Assembly: GCA_045546275.1 (NCBI GenBank)
Contig: JAZQCM010000018.1
Coordinates: 1 to 5,454, forward strand
DNA: 5,454 bases
Direction of reading: 5' to 3'
Source of the DNA: RGIG1927 sp045546275
Lineage (GTDB): Bacteria > Bacillota > Clostridia > UMGS1883
Under the pieces are notes generated by a model. The model saw only the letters and a list, made by a program, of their open reading frames with translations. It had not been told where the DNA came from and did not search any database. Below, in pieces: positions 1-5,454 of this stretch (positions within the stretch are counted from its first letter, which is position 1; every line of letters starts with the position of its first letter). The position numbers and the translations under genes were made by a program.

Positions 1-3000
1 TCCTGCTTCGCCGTCAAAATTGTCGTCGCTATCGTCAGGGGTTGTGTTGTCGTTTGAATCAGAGGGTCTTTCAATTAAGCCGTCTGCCGCAAATGTAACC
101 TTAACCGCCTTGGAATTTCCTTCAACTCTTTCAACTGTTACTTTATCCTTAATAAGTGAGTTATTGTTATTAATACGGATATAATCATACCAGAAGTCGC
201 TATCTGTAATAATTTCTGCATTTCCCAATGCTGTAAGGATAACGCTGTACTTGTTGCCTGCCGCATCATAGGAAGCATCGCTCACTTCAAAGTGAAGCTC
301 TTCTTCTGTAAGATTATAGGAACCGCTTAGTGTGTAGTTTGTGTTAGCCTTAAGTTCGCCACCCTTTACCACAAGCCGGATGCCTGTCTGGTTAGCATAA
401 GCATTCAAAACGTCACTGAGACCGTAAGCTGACTGTGTTTCGTCCTTAAGTAAGCCTGCTGCCACCTGGTAAATGCTTCTTGTAACACTATCTTTTCCGT
501 AAACAGTTTTTTCTGTACCGTTGTCATACTTCACAGTAACAAAAGGTGTTGCTGTAAACTTACGGATGTAGTTACTCTCTGCCATGTCGGTTAACGCAAC
601 AGAGAATGTGTTGTCATCCTGCCACTTTTCGGCATTTACAATAGTTTCCAGGTTGCTGCCCTCTGCAGTTAACTTCATGCCGTAAGTTTGTGCATCAAAC
701 TCACTTCTGTCAACTTGCGCAATAAATCTTAATCCGTTGCCTGATTTAATCTTGCCGTTTTCATCCAAGCCACCGCCAAAACGCACCTGAGCACCGTTTA
801 CCATATTAACGTTGAAGTATACAGTTGTGATAACCGCACCGCTTGCTACAGGGTATTTGCCTGCGTCAACAAAAGCATTGTCAATATAGTAGCCAACAAC
901 TCCTTCAGGGAGGGAGTATGTTCCGTCGCCGTTGTCTGTGCCAAGAGTGATAACATCGTTATAATAAATGCCATTTTCAGAATAAACCTTTTCGCCACCG
1001 AGAGTGGGATATTCTTCAACTCCTAACTCCTGACCCCATGCATCGCCAAGAAGGTATGCAACCTCGCCCGATGCAAACTGCTCTTCTGTTTTTCCGCCAT
1101 CTATAGTTTCAGCATTGGAAACATAATAACAGTTTGTAACAGTTCCATCACCGTTTAATGCGCCAAAAAGGGAATTATGGGTTGTAACGCAGTTTGTATA
1201 GGCACTCGTTCCCTTTTGAACAGAGCCTGTTATACCGCCTGTCAGAATCTCATCCCTGCATTCTATTGTTCCGTAAGCAGCACAATCAGTTATTGTGGTT
1301 TTTGCTCCGTAGGTATAACCTACTATACCGCCCACACTGTCTGTGTATACATCACCCAGGTCAATTTTGCCGTCCCACACGCAGTTTTCAAAGGTGGGAT
1401 TCTGGTTTGTGTAGCCTGCTATGCCGCCTATGTATTTTAAGCTTGTAAGGTTTACATTTTCATCAACAGAAATATCCATGTGCGAAGTAACGCCCGAAAT
1501 AAGAGATTCAGCCGAGCCGTCGTTTTCACCGCATACCGCACCGATTGTACCTATATAGCCTATATTATCCTTCTTTATTACAATTTCGCCTTCAAGCTCA
1601 ATATTTTTAATTGTTGCGCCTCGCACCTCGCCAAAGAAGCCCACATCACCTGTATTTGCTTCAATGTAAATGTTGGAAATTGTATAGTTTTTACCATCAA
1701 AAACGCCTTTGTAAGCATTGCCTATAGTATCCTCCACTGTGTAAAGGGCACCAATAGGTGTCCAGGGTCTGCCACCAAGGTCAATATCCCGTCCAATTAT
1801 TATATGTGCATTAACAAAGGACTTGTCGCCATCACCATCCACATTATGAATATCGTTATTTATCTGCTGTGCCATCCAGAAAAGCTGACCTGCATTACGA
1901 ACAACATAGGCACCGCCATAGCTGGCATTTTTATAACAGGACTGAAAAGCTCCGCAGCAGCTGTAAAAGCCATCATCTGACAAACTGCCTTCATGGTTGG
2001 AGGGGTCTGTATCGCCTTCCTCAAAGCCACAGTATATACACTTGGGGACCGCCTGACAGGTTGCTGCTGCATAGGTATGCTTTTCCGGCAGTCTCACACT
2101 CTGGCATATATCACAGGTGGTGTCGCAGTCTACCTGATAGGTGTGATAGTTGCAGTCTGTTTCACCGTTATTGATAAATTTGCCCTTAACATACAAAGGT
2201 CCTTCGCAGATTACCTTGCCGTTGTTTGTAAGGGTTACACCCTCACTAACTGTAAAGGACAAGCCCTTTTCTACCGTCAAGGTTTGATTAGATGTAATAG
2301 TGTAATCACAATTGAGAGTGTGATTGCCTGTTACCTTTAACTCGCCATTTTCAACAGTCATCACAGAACAGTTTTCTGTCATTTGTCCGTAGCCTATATC
2401 CTCTGCATAGCTGCCGCCTGTTGCTTCTATTTCTCCACCTAAAATTGTTACACTACAGTCTTTAGCATAGTATCCGCTACCAATACCTGCACCGCGTTCA
2501 CCGCCTGTTGCAGTTATGCTTCCGCCTGTAATTGCAATAGTACCGCCTACGCCCTTCTCGCCGCTACCGATACCTGCACTGTAAAGCTCGTTTGTTGCAG
2601 ATATTGTACCGCCTGTTATCAATATGTTGCCTGCGCCGCCTTCTTTACCTCCGCCAATGCCTGCACCGTATGCGCTTGTTGCTGTTACGGTGCCGCCTGA
2701 GATAACAATGTTACCGCCATTACCATAAGAACCGCCACCAATACCTGCACCGCGGCCTTCGCATTTTGCGGTAACATTACCGCCGGAAATTGTTATATTG
2801 CCGCCATTATAGTCGGCATTACCGCCGATAGCCGCACAGTCCAATGTACTTGTTGCAATTACCGTGCCCCCTTCAATGGTTATGTTGTCGCCACCGATAG
2901 CCGCGCTTGTTACGCCCGTTGCTGTAACGGTTCCGTCCTTAATTGTTACATCACCGTGGATGCAAGCTTCAACAGTGCCGCCCAGAATAATTACTTCACC

Positions 3001-3897
3001 TTCAATATCTGCGTAGTTAAGTGAAGCCTTGGCAGTTACATTGCCACCTGTAATAGTTACTTTACCCAATATACCCTCGCCACCACTTTTGGTAGTGCTG
3101 GCGTAAACTTCGCCGCCGTTGATATTTACAATTTCGGATCTGATACCGGCGCCGCGTTCTGACAATGCTTCTATTTTGCCACCATTTATTGTTACATCTG
3201 CCCTTCCATCACAAGTTCCGATACCCGAACCATTAACGTAACAGAAGGCCCTTATTTTTCCGCCGTTTATTGTTAACGCCTGAATTGTACCATCGATACC
3301 GCCACCGATAGCACCTGCATAACCCATGCTTTCGGCATCGATTATACCACCGTTTATTGTTATACTTTCGCCGTTACTCATATAGCTTCCGCCAATGCCT
3401 GATGCATTATAATGTCCTCTCGCTGTTATTTTGCCACCGTTTATAACAATAGTGCCGAAATTTTCCTTGTAGTTACCGCCTATTGCGGCAGACTTTTCAA
3501 TGTAACCGGCAAAAAGCTGTCCCATTGTATCTTCAATGGCTGACTGTGCGTAAATGTGAAGCTTTGTTCCCTCGGGAACATTTATGCCCCCATTGGCATT
3601 GAGGGTCATATACTCTGACAAAACAATATGCACATTGCCATTTACACTAATACGCTCATCCACATTTAATGTGGATTTTAACACATACCAGCCATCTGTA
3701 AGGGTTAGTATGTTTTCTTCCGTCAGTACAGTATACTCCTCCACCTGTTTTGTCAGGGTAACGAGTGTTTTATTTGAACTGTCCCAATAGCAGTCAATGT
3801 AGCTTACTGCATCTAATGCACTTGCCATAACAGAAAATGCAGGCATAATGCCAATAACCATAGCAAAAGCTATAACAAGCACTAATATTTTTTTCAT
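1..3897 (-). CDS. Large secreted modular surface protein (beta-helix repeats, Cys module, GLUG-like region), 3' end outside window
   Basis: The frame is open for 1299 codons from ATG at 3897 to the window edge with no stop or frameshift; the C-terminus is missing. Residues 1-27 form a signal peptide (MKK, hydrophobic core, ending MASA), so the protein is exported. Residues about 150-511 are 14 repeats of the type I-T-I-x-G-G-x-I-x-A ... G-A-G-I-G-G-G, typical of right-handed beta-helix adhesins or carbohydrate-binding proteins. Residues 591-623 carry C-x3-C-x2-C, then C-x5-C-x2-C, then a GFYSCCGAFQ segment. This leads into NAGQLFWMAQQI and a GLUG-like region (about 663-970) with VGFFGEV, GGIAGY and GGIVGY motifs. 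A further beta-rich domain (about 1010-1270, containing GLRFIAQVDRSEF) ends in an Asp/Thr/Pro linker (1278-1299). This module order is common in clostridial surface proteins. Binding target, cell-wall anchor and any enzymatic activity are unknown; I see no catalytic motif. It follows the TetR gene by one base and is probably co-transcribed with it. Confidence 0.93.
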   Translation of the reverse strand, partial: MKKILVLVIAFAMVIGIMPAFSVMASALDAVSYIDCYWDSSNKTLVTLTKQVEEYTVLTEENILTLTDGWYVLKSTLNVDERISVNGNVHIVLSEYMTLNANGGINVPEGTKLHIYAQSAIEDTMGQLFAGYIEKSAAIGGNYKENFGTIVINGGKITARGHYNASGIGGSYMSNGESITINGGIIDAESMGYAGAIGGGIDGTIQALTINGGKIRAFCYVNGSGIGTCDGRADVTINGGKIEALSERGAGIRSEIVNINGGEVYASTTKSGGEGILGKVTITGGNVTAKASLNYADIEGEVIILGGTVEACIHGDVTIKDGTVTATGVTSAAIGGDNITIEGGTVIATSTLDCAAIGGNADYNGGNITISGGNVTAKCEGRGAGIGGGSYGNGGNIVISGGTVTATSAYGAGIGGGKEGGAGNILITGGTISATNELYSAGIGSGEKGVGGTIAITGGSITATGGERGAGIGSGYYAKDCSVTILGGEIEATGGSYAEDIGYGQMTENCSVMTVENGELKVTGNHTLNCDYTITSNQTLTVEKGLSFTVSEGVTLTNNGKVICEGPLYVKGKFINNGETDCNYHTYQVDCDTTCDICQSVRLPEKHTYAAATCQAVPKCIYCGFEEGDTDPSNHEGSLSDDGFYSCCGAFQSCYKNASYGGAYVVRNAGQLFWMAQQINNDIHNVDGDGDKSFVNAHIIIGRDIDLGGRPWTPIGALYTVEDTIGNAYKGVFDGKNYTISNIYIEANTGDVGFFGEVRGATIKNIELEGEIVIKKDNIGYIGTIGAVCGENDGSAESLISGVTSHMDISVDENVNLTSLKYIGGIAGYTNQNPTFENCVWDGKIDLGDVYTDSVGGIVGYTYGAKTTITDCAAYGTIECRDEILTGGITGSVQKGTSAYTNCVTTHNSLFGALNGDGTVTNCYYVSNAETIDGGKTEEQFASGEVAYLLGDAWGQELGVEEYPTLGGEKVYSENGIYYNDVITLGTDNGDGTYSLPEGVVGYYIDNAFVDAGKYPVASGAVITTVYFNVNMVNGAQVRFGGGLDENGKIKSGNGLRFIAQVDRSEFDAQTYGMKLTAEGSNLETIVNAEKWQDDNTFSVALTDMAESNYIRKFTATPFVTVKYDNGTEKTVYGKDSVTRSIYQVAAGLLKDETQSAYGLSDVLNAYANQTGIRLVVKGGELKANTNYTLSGSYNLTEEELHFEVSDASYDAAGNKYSVILTALGNAEIITDSDFWYDYIRINNNNSLIKDKVTVERVEGNSKAVKVTFAADGLIERPSDSNDNTTPDDSDDNFDGEAG
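2365..3450 (-). repeat. Fourteen tandem glycine-rich repeats in the surface protein
   Basis: Residues 150-511 of the surface protein divide into about 14 imperfect units that begin with a strand such as ITINGG or VTISGG, continue with x-[IV]-x-A, and end in a turn such as GAGIGGG. Units 1-2 and 9-14 are 28-29 residues long. Units 4-8 are shorter, about 15-24 residues, and mostly lack the GIGGG turn. The regular NGG/TGG/SGG spacing suggests stacked rungs of a parallel beta-helix; this fold is inferred from the pattern. At DNA level the repeat shows on the plus strand as recurring ccgcc blocks, but the copies are diverged. Confidence 0.85.
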
Positions 3898-3898
3898 T

Positions 3899-4594
3899 TT
3901 AATCCTCCTCTACTTTTAACCTGCTAACGAATTTTTCAAAAAGCTCATTACCTATTTTCTCACAATCAAAGTTTTCAATCTTTTCTAAAACTCTTTTCCT
4001 TTCCTCTTTGGGAATTTCATATATTTTAAGCATTGAGTCAATTGTTAAATTAATTTTGTCCTTCAGGGTGTAGTAGCGGTCACAGGGCGAGGTTAATGCC
4101 GAAAGCTCCATGCCGCTTGTTATGTTTTCAATGTTACGAAAATCACTTTCCGACCAATGAGGCAATCTGTCCTTAAAAAGCATGTAGTTCTTTTTTGCCG
4201 CCCAGTCCTTTATAAAGCCAAACGTATGCGGATGACTATAGGCTGAATAATAAATATCCCATGCCTTTCTGTCGTTTTCACAAAGGGCAATCTGCACAGC
4301 AATTTCCATTGCATAGGAAAACATTTCATCCTTTGTTTCTTCCTCGGTGTTTTCTATAACATCGGAGTGGTATTCCATCAGCTCTTGTATAAGATGGAAA
4401 AGCATATCCTCTTTTGTATGATAATGATATGCAATAGTGCCCTGGCGTAGTCCACAATCGGTGCTTATCATTTTTAATGTTGTGTTGGAATAGCCGTTTG
4501 CCAAAAACAGCTTAACAGCCGACGCAATTATTTTCTTTTCACTTTCTGTTAAAGGTGAAATTCTGTCATTTCTTTCTATAATACTTTTAATCAC
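3899..4594 (-). CDS. TetR/AcrR-family transcriptional regulator
   Basis: This is a 231-residue cytoplasmic DNA-binding regulator. The N-terminal TetR domain spans about residues 18-68: a first helix (ESEKKIIASAVKLFLANGYSN), then the helix-turn-helix TTLKMISTDCGLRQGTIAYHY, then the family hallmark YHYHTKEDMLFHLI. The remaining 160 or so residues are helical, as in TetR ligand-binding and dimerisation domains, but too variable to name a ligand. The tail (about 195-231) is highly charged. The start is GTG at 4594, supported by AAGGAGGG seven bases upstream; the first in-frame ATG lies inside the DNA-binding domain, so GTG is preferred. The length is slightly above the usual 190-220 residues. The gene is the first of a two-gene unit with the surface protein and probably controls its own promoter; the target and inducer are inference. 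Confidence 0.93.
   Translation of the reverse strand: MIKSIIERNDRISPLTESEKKIIASAVKLFLANGYSNTTLKMISTDCGLRQGTIAYHYHTKEDMLFHLIQELMEYHSDVIENTEEETKDEMFSYAMEIAVQIALCENDRKAWDIYYSAYSHPHTFGFIKDWAAKKNYMLFKDRLPHWSESDFRNIENITSGMELSALTSPCDRYYTLKDKINLTIDSMLKIYEIPKEERKRVLEKIENFDCEKIGNELFEKFVSRLKVEED
3904..3909 (-). promoter_or_regulatory. Ribosome-binding site of the surface protein, inside the TetR gene
   Basis: A perfect AGGAGG (minus strand) ends 6 bases before the ATG at 3897. It fixes that start. It is made from the GAG-GAG-GAT codons at the very end of the upstream TetR gene, whose TAA stop is separated from the ATG by one base. This arrangement favours translational coupling. Confidence 0.9.
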
Positions 4595-4601
4595 TCTTTA
4601 A

Positions 4602-4609
4602 CCCTCCTT
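4602..4609 (-). promoter_or_regulatory. Ribosome-binding site that sets the GTG start of the TetR gene
   Basis: AAGGAGGG on the minus strand lies 7 bases upstream of GTG at 4594. This is near-perfect complementarity to the 16S rRNA end at ideal spacing, and is the main argument for the non-ATG start. Confidence 0.88.
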
Positions 4610-4622
4610 CAATATCTTTCTC

Positions 4623-4663
4623 GGTCGCAACCTAATGTTACCACAAAGCCCATTTGCTGTCAA
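4623..4663. promoter_or_regulatory. Candidate autoregulatory operator of the TetR protein
   Basis: Two imperfect palindromes overlap the promoter. GGTCGCAACC (4623-4632, 8 of 10 symmetric) covers the predicted transcription start. A longer dyad has arms at 4653-4663 and 4637-4647 around a 5-base centre, with 7 of 11 positions pairing, and spans -35 to -10. TetR-family repressors often bind such sites at their own promoters. The symmetry is weak, so this is only a pointer. Confidence 0.25.
4635..4663 (-). promoter_or_regulatory. Sigma-A promoter of the TetR-surface protein operon
   Basis: On the minus strand a consensus -35 TTGACA (4658-4663) is followed after exactly 17 bases by TAACAT (4635-4640), a 4 of 6 match to TATAAT. 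Transcription would begin near 4628, giving a leader of roughly 34 bases. It lies directly after the terminator of the upstream gene, so the operon should be transcribed independently. Confidence 0.72.
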
Positions 4664-4676
4664 TATTTTTTTACAC

Positions 4677-4706
4677 AAAAAGAGGAGTACTTTCATACTC
4701 CTCTTT
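4677..4706 (-). terminator. Rho-independent terminator after the small membrane protein gene
   Basis: A perfect 11-bp stem (AAAGAGGAGTA at 4679-4689 with TACTCCTCTTT at 4696-4706) encloses a 6-base loop. In the minus-strand direction it is followed by a T-rich run (TTTTTGTGT overlapping the stem end). It lies about 40 bases after the stop codon at 4745. The plus-strand direction lacks a T-run and has no upstream gene, so it acts on the minus strand. Confidence 0.85.
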
Positions 4707-4744
4707 ATACTTATTTATACACATTAAGCTCATGTGCACTTTTC

Positions 4745-5209
4745 TTACATGAGAAAATTAAAAAACGTATTAAAAACCCATATTAAACCAACGGGGATTA
4801 AAATCATTGCAGCTATGCCAAGCAATATGTACCCTATTATCTGAAGCGATACCACAAACACCGTCCAATAGGAGCATATTTTTCCAAAGGTTGCCAGCAT
4901 AAAGCATATACCCAGGCCTGCGGTTATAAGAAAACAAGCTCCTATTTTCAAAAGCTCAAAGGTTGCAATACTGGTCAGAAGAAAAACACAGCTTATCAAA
5001 AATAATAATGCAAACACTATTCCCCAAAAAGGCAATTCCCAAATCCAGGAGGTGTCCTTCTTTTCCTCAATTATCTGCTGATTTCCTTCGCCGAAAAGAT
5101 TTTTATAGGGTGAGTTTTTAACAACATAGGTCTTGCCGTCATCTGTTGTAATTTCCTTTTGATTTCCCTCACCAAAAAGATTTTTGTAGGGTGAATTTTT
5201 GATTTTCAT
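4745..5209 (-). CDS. Small membrane protein with duplicated YKNLFGEG motif, function unknown
   Basis: This 154-residue protein is not one I recognise. It has no signal peptide. Residues 1-54 are hydrophilic and carry two identical 14-residue copies of K-NSPYKNLFGEGNQ (4-17 and 31-44), separated by a short polar spacer rich in T, D and K. The rest is strongly hydrophobic: membrane segments at about 58-80 and 86-108, then a long stretch at about 114-153 that could be one or two segments (Pro139 may break it). The protein is therefore probably an integral membrane protein with an exposed N-terminal tail; topology is inferred. The ATG at 5209 has AAAGGAGG 7 bases upstream. It has its own promoter and terminator, so it appears monocistronic. 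The repeated tail could be a binding peptide or a docking site, but that is speculation. Confidence 0.88.
   Translation of the reverse strand: MKIKNSPYKNLFGEGNQKEITTDDGKTYVVKNSPYKNLFGEGNQQIIEEKKDTSWIWELPFWGIVFALLFLISCVFLLTSIATFELLKIGACFLITAGLGICFMLATFGKICSYWTVFVVSLQIIGYILLGIAAMILIPVGLIWVFNTFFNFLM
5078..5119 (-). repeat. YKNLFGEG coding repeat, copy 2
   Basis: These 42 bases encode residues 31-44 (K-NSPYKNLFGEGNQ). They differ from copy 1 (5159-5200) at 6 of 42 positions, yet the encoded peptide is identical, so all differences are synonymous. Confidence 0.95.
5159..5200 (-). repeat. YKNLFGEG coding repeat, copy 1
   Basis: These 42 bases encode residues 4-17 of the membrane protein and are the direct repeat partner of 5078-5119, at an 81-base (27-codon) period. 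Confidence 0.95.
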
Positions 5210-5216
5210 AATGTAG

Positions 5217-5224
5217 CCTCCTTT
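5217..5224 (-). promoter_or_regulatory. Ribosome-binding site of the small membrane protein
   Basis: AAAGGAGG on the minus strand is 7 bases before the ATG at 5209, which supports that start over any internal methionine. Confidence 0.9.
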
Positions 5225-5233
5225 GTTAAAACA

Positions 5234-5262
5234 ATTGTATCATGTTAATCTTTTCAAATCAA
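5234..5262 (-). promoter_or_regulatory. Promoter of the small membrane protein gene
   Basis: On the minus strand TTGATT (5257-5262) is followed after 17 bases by TACAAT (5234-5239, 5 of 6 match), preceded by a TG one base upstream, that is an extended -10. The start site would be near 5227, leaving a leader of about 18 bases. A degenerate copy of the 13-mer described below (9 of 12 positions) overlaps the -35. Confidence 0.7.
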
Positions 5263-5277
5263 TATTACAATTCATAC

Positions 5278-5316
5278 TGTACATTTTTTTGTACACCTTT
5301 TGATTTAATATGTACC
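5278..5316. repeat. TGTAC elements in the divergent intergenic region
   Basis: TGTACA occurs at 5278-5283 and 5290-5295 with six T between the copies, and TGTACC at 5311-5316. Each TGTACA is itself a palindrome, so the pair is both a direct and an inverted repeat with 12-base centre spacing, just upstream of the minus-strand promoter. It may be a regulator site; no binder can be named. Confidence 0.4.
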
Positions 5317-5320
5317 TTAA

Positions 5321-5384
5321 TTGTAAAATTAAACGCCAGAAATTACTGACTTTTACTTTTACAATCGTGCATTTAGTTTTACAA
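5321..5384. promoter_or_regulatory. Three copies of a 13-mer, candidate operator array
   Basis: The sequence TTTANTTTTACAA occurs three times with all 12 fixed positions matching: at 5352-5364 (N=C) and 5372-5384 (N=G) on the plus strand, and at 5321-5333 (N=A) on the minus strand. The two direct copies are 20 bases apart, about two helical turns, so they would lie on the same DNA face. The last copy overlaps the -35 of the plus-strand promoter, where a bound protein would block or recruit RNA polymerase. The region is AT-rich, so some of the similarity could be chance. Confidence 0.5.
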
Positions 5385-5406
5385 ATTTATGTATTTATGT
5401 GATAAT
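5378..5406 (+). promoter_or_regulatory. Promoter of the right-edge plus-strand gene
   Basis: TTTACA (5378-5383, 5 of 6 to TTGACA) is followed after 17 bases by GATAAT (5401-5406, 5 of 6 to TATAAT), with TG at 5398-5399 forming an extended -10. The start would be near 5413, giving a leader of about 28 bases. Confidence 0.75.
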
Positions 5407-5426
5407 ACTCTTAGCTGTCTGACCGG

Positions 5427-5433
5427 AAAGGAG
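5427..5433 (+). promoter_or_regulatory. Ribosome-binding site of the right-edge gene
   Basis: AAAGGAG lies 7 bases before the ATG at 5441. With the promoter above it shows that a real gene starts here although only its first codons are visible. Confidence 0.8.
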
Positions 5434-5440
5434 CAGACCT

Positions 5441-5454
5441 ATGAGTAAACATCT
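5441..5454 (+). CDS. Start of a plus-strand gene, rest outside window
   Basis: Only ATG-AGT-AAA-CAT-CT is present, giving MSKHL (CTN is leucine whatever the third base). The well-placed ribosome-binding site and extended -10 promoter make this a convincing start. The product cannot be identified. It is divergent from the small membrane protein gene and shares its 231-base upstream region, so shared control is possible. Confidence 0.75.

Noticed and set aside
1480..1980. 166-codon open frame on the plus strand
   Set aside because: It lies fully antisense to the surface protein gene, whose own frame has signal peptide, domains and repeats. There is no convincing ribosome-binding site, and the translation has low-complexity, Cys/Ile/Tyr-rich composition typical of a complementary-strand shadow.
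1177..2340. Other plus- and minus-strand open frames of 70-115 codons
   Set aside because: All overlap the long minus-strand surface gene in other frames, have no family resemblance and no supporting start signals.
2365..3450. Repetitive ccgcc-rich plus-strand blocks as a CRISPR or non-coding repeat array
   Set aside because: Unit lengths vary from about 45 to 87 bases, copies are diverged, and the periodicity is explained by protein repeats in an open frame.
3584..3790. 68-codon plus-strand open frame near the 5' end of the surface gene
   Set aside because: It is antisense to residues 36-105 of the surface protein, with no ribosome-binding site and no recognisable product.
4664..4676. Weak match to the TTTANTTTTACAA 13-mer upstream of the TetR promoter
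   Set aside because: Only 9 of 12 fixed positions agree, and the stretch is already explained by the T-run of the terminator.
4729..4753. 7-bp inverted repeat CTCATGT/ACATGAG around the stop codon of the membrane protein
   Set aside because: The loop is 11 bases with no T-run; a much stronger terminator follows at 4677-4706, so this is probably incidental.

Overview
The window looks like a piece of a low-GC Gram-positive chromosome, most probably an anaerobic gut member of the Clostridia (Ruminococcaceae/Oscillospiraceae type). The reasons are strong AGGAGG ribosome-binding sites, sigma-A-type promoters with extended -10 elements, a large Cys-motif/GLUG-type surface protein, and moderate to low GC. 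No species can be assigned from the sequence alone.

Layout: positions 1-3897 (minus strand) hold one uninterrupted reading frame of at least 1299 codons that runs off the left edge. It encodes a secreted modular surface protein: signal peptide, about 14 imperfect glycine-rich beta-helix-type repeats, a Cys-X2-3-Cys module, a GLUG-like region, a beta-rich C-terminal domain and the start of an acidic linker. Its C-terminal anchor is outside the window. Immediately upstream on the same strand (3899-4594), one base away, is a TetR-family regulator whose last codons contain the ribosome-binding site of the surface gene. The two genes therefore look like a coupled operon, read from a TTGACA-17-TAACAT promoter at 4635-4663.

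Upstream of that, separated by a clear intrinsic terminator (4677-4706), is a separate minus-strand gene (4745-5209) for a small unrecognised membrane protein. Its cytosol-sized N-terminus carries two identical 14-residue copies of K-NSPYKNLFGEGNQ. A 231-base divergent intergenic region (5210-5440) follows. It holds a minus-strand promoter, a plus-strand promoter, three copies of the 13-mer TTTANTTTTACAA and several TGTAC elements. The first 14 bases of a plus-strand gene (MSKHL...) lie at the right edge.

How the parts work together: the regulator and surface protein are probably co-expressed, and the regulator probably represses its own promoter, which would also switch the surface protein. 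The small membrane protein and the divergent plus-strand gene probably share regulation through the repeated 13-mers. There are no RNA genes, CRISPR arrays or mobile elements that I can support, and no stretch over 300 bases lacks a gene. The plus-strand open frames between 1177 and 3790 are antisense shadows of the surface gene.
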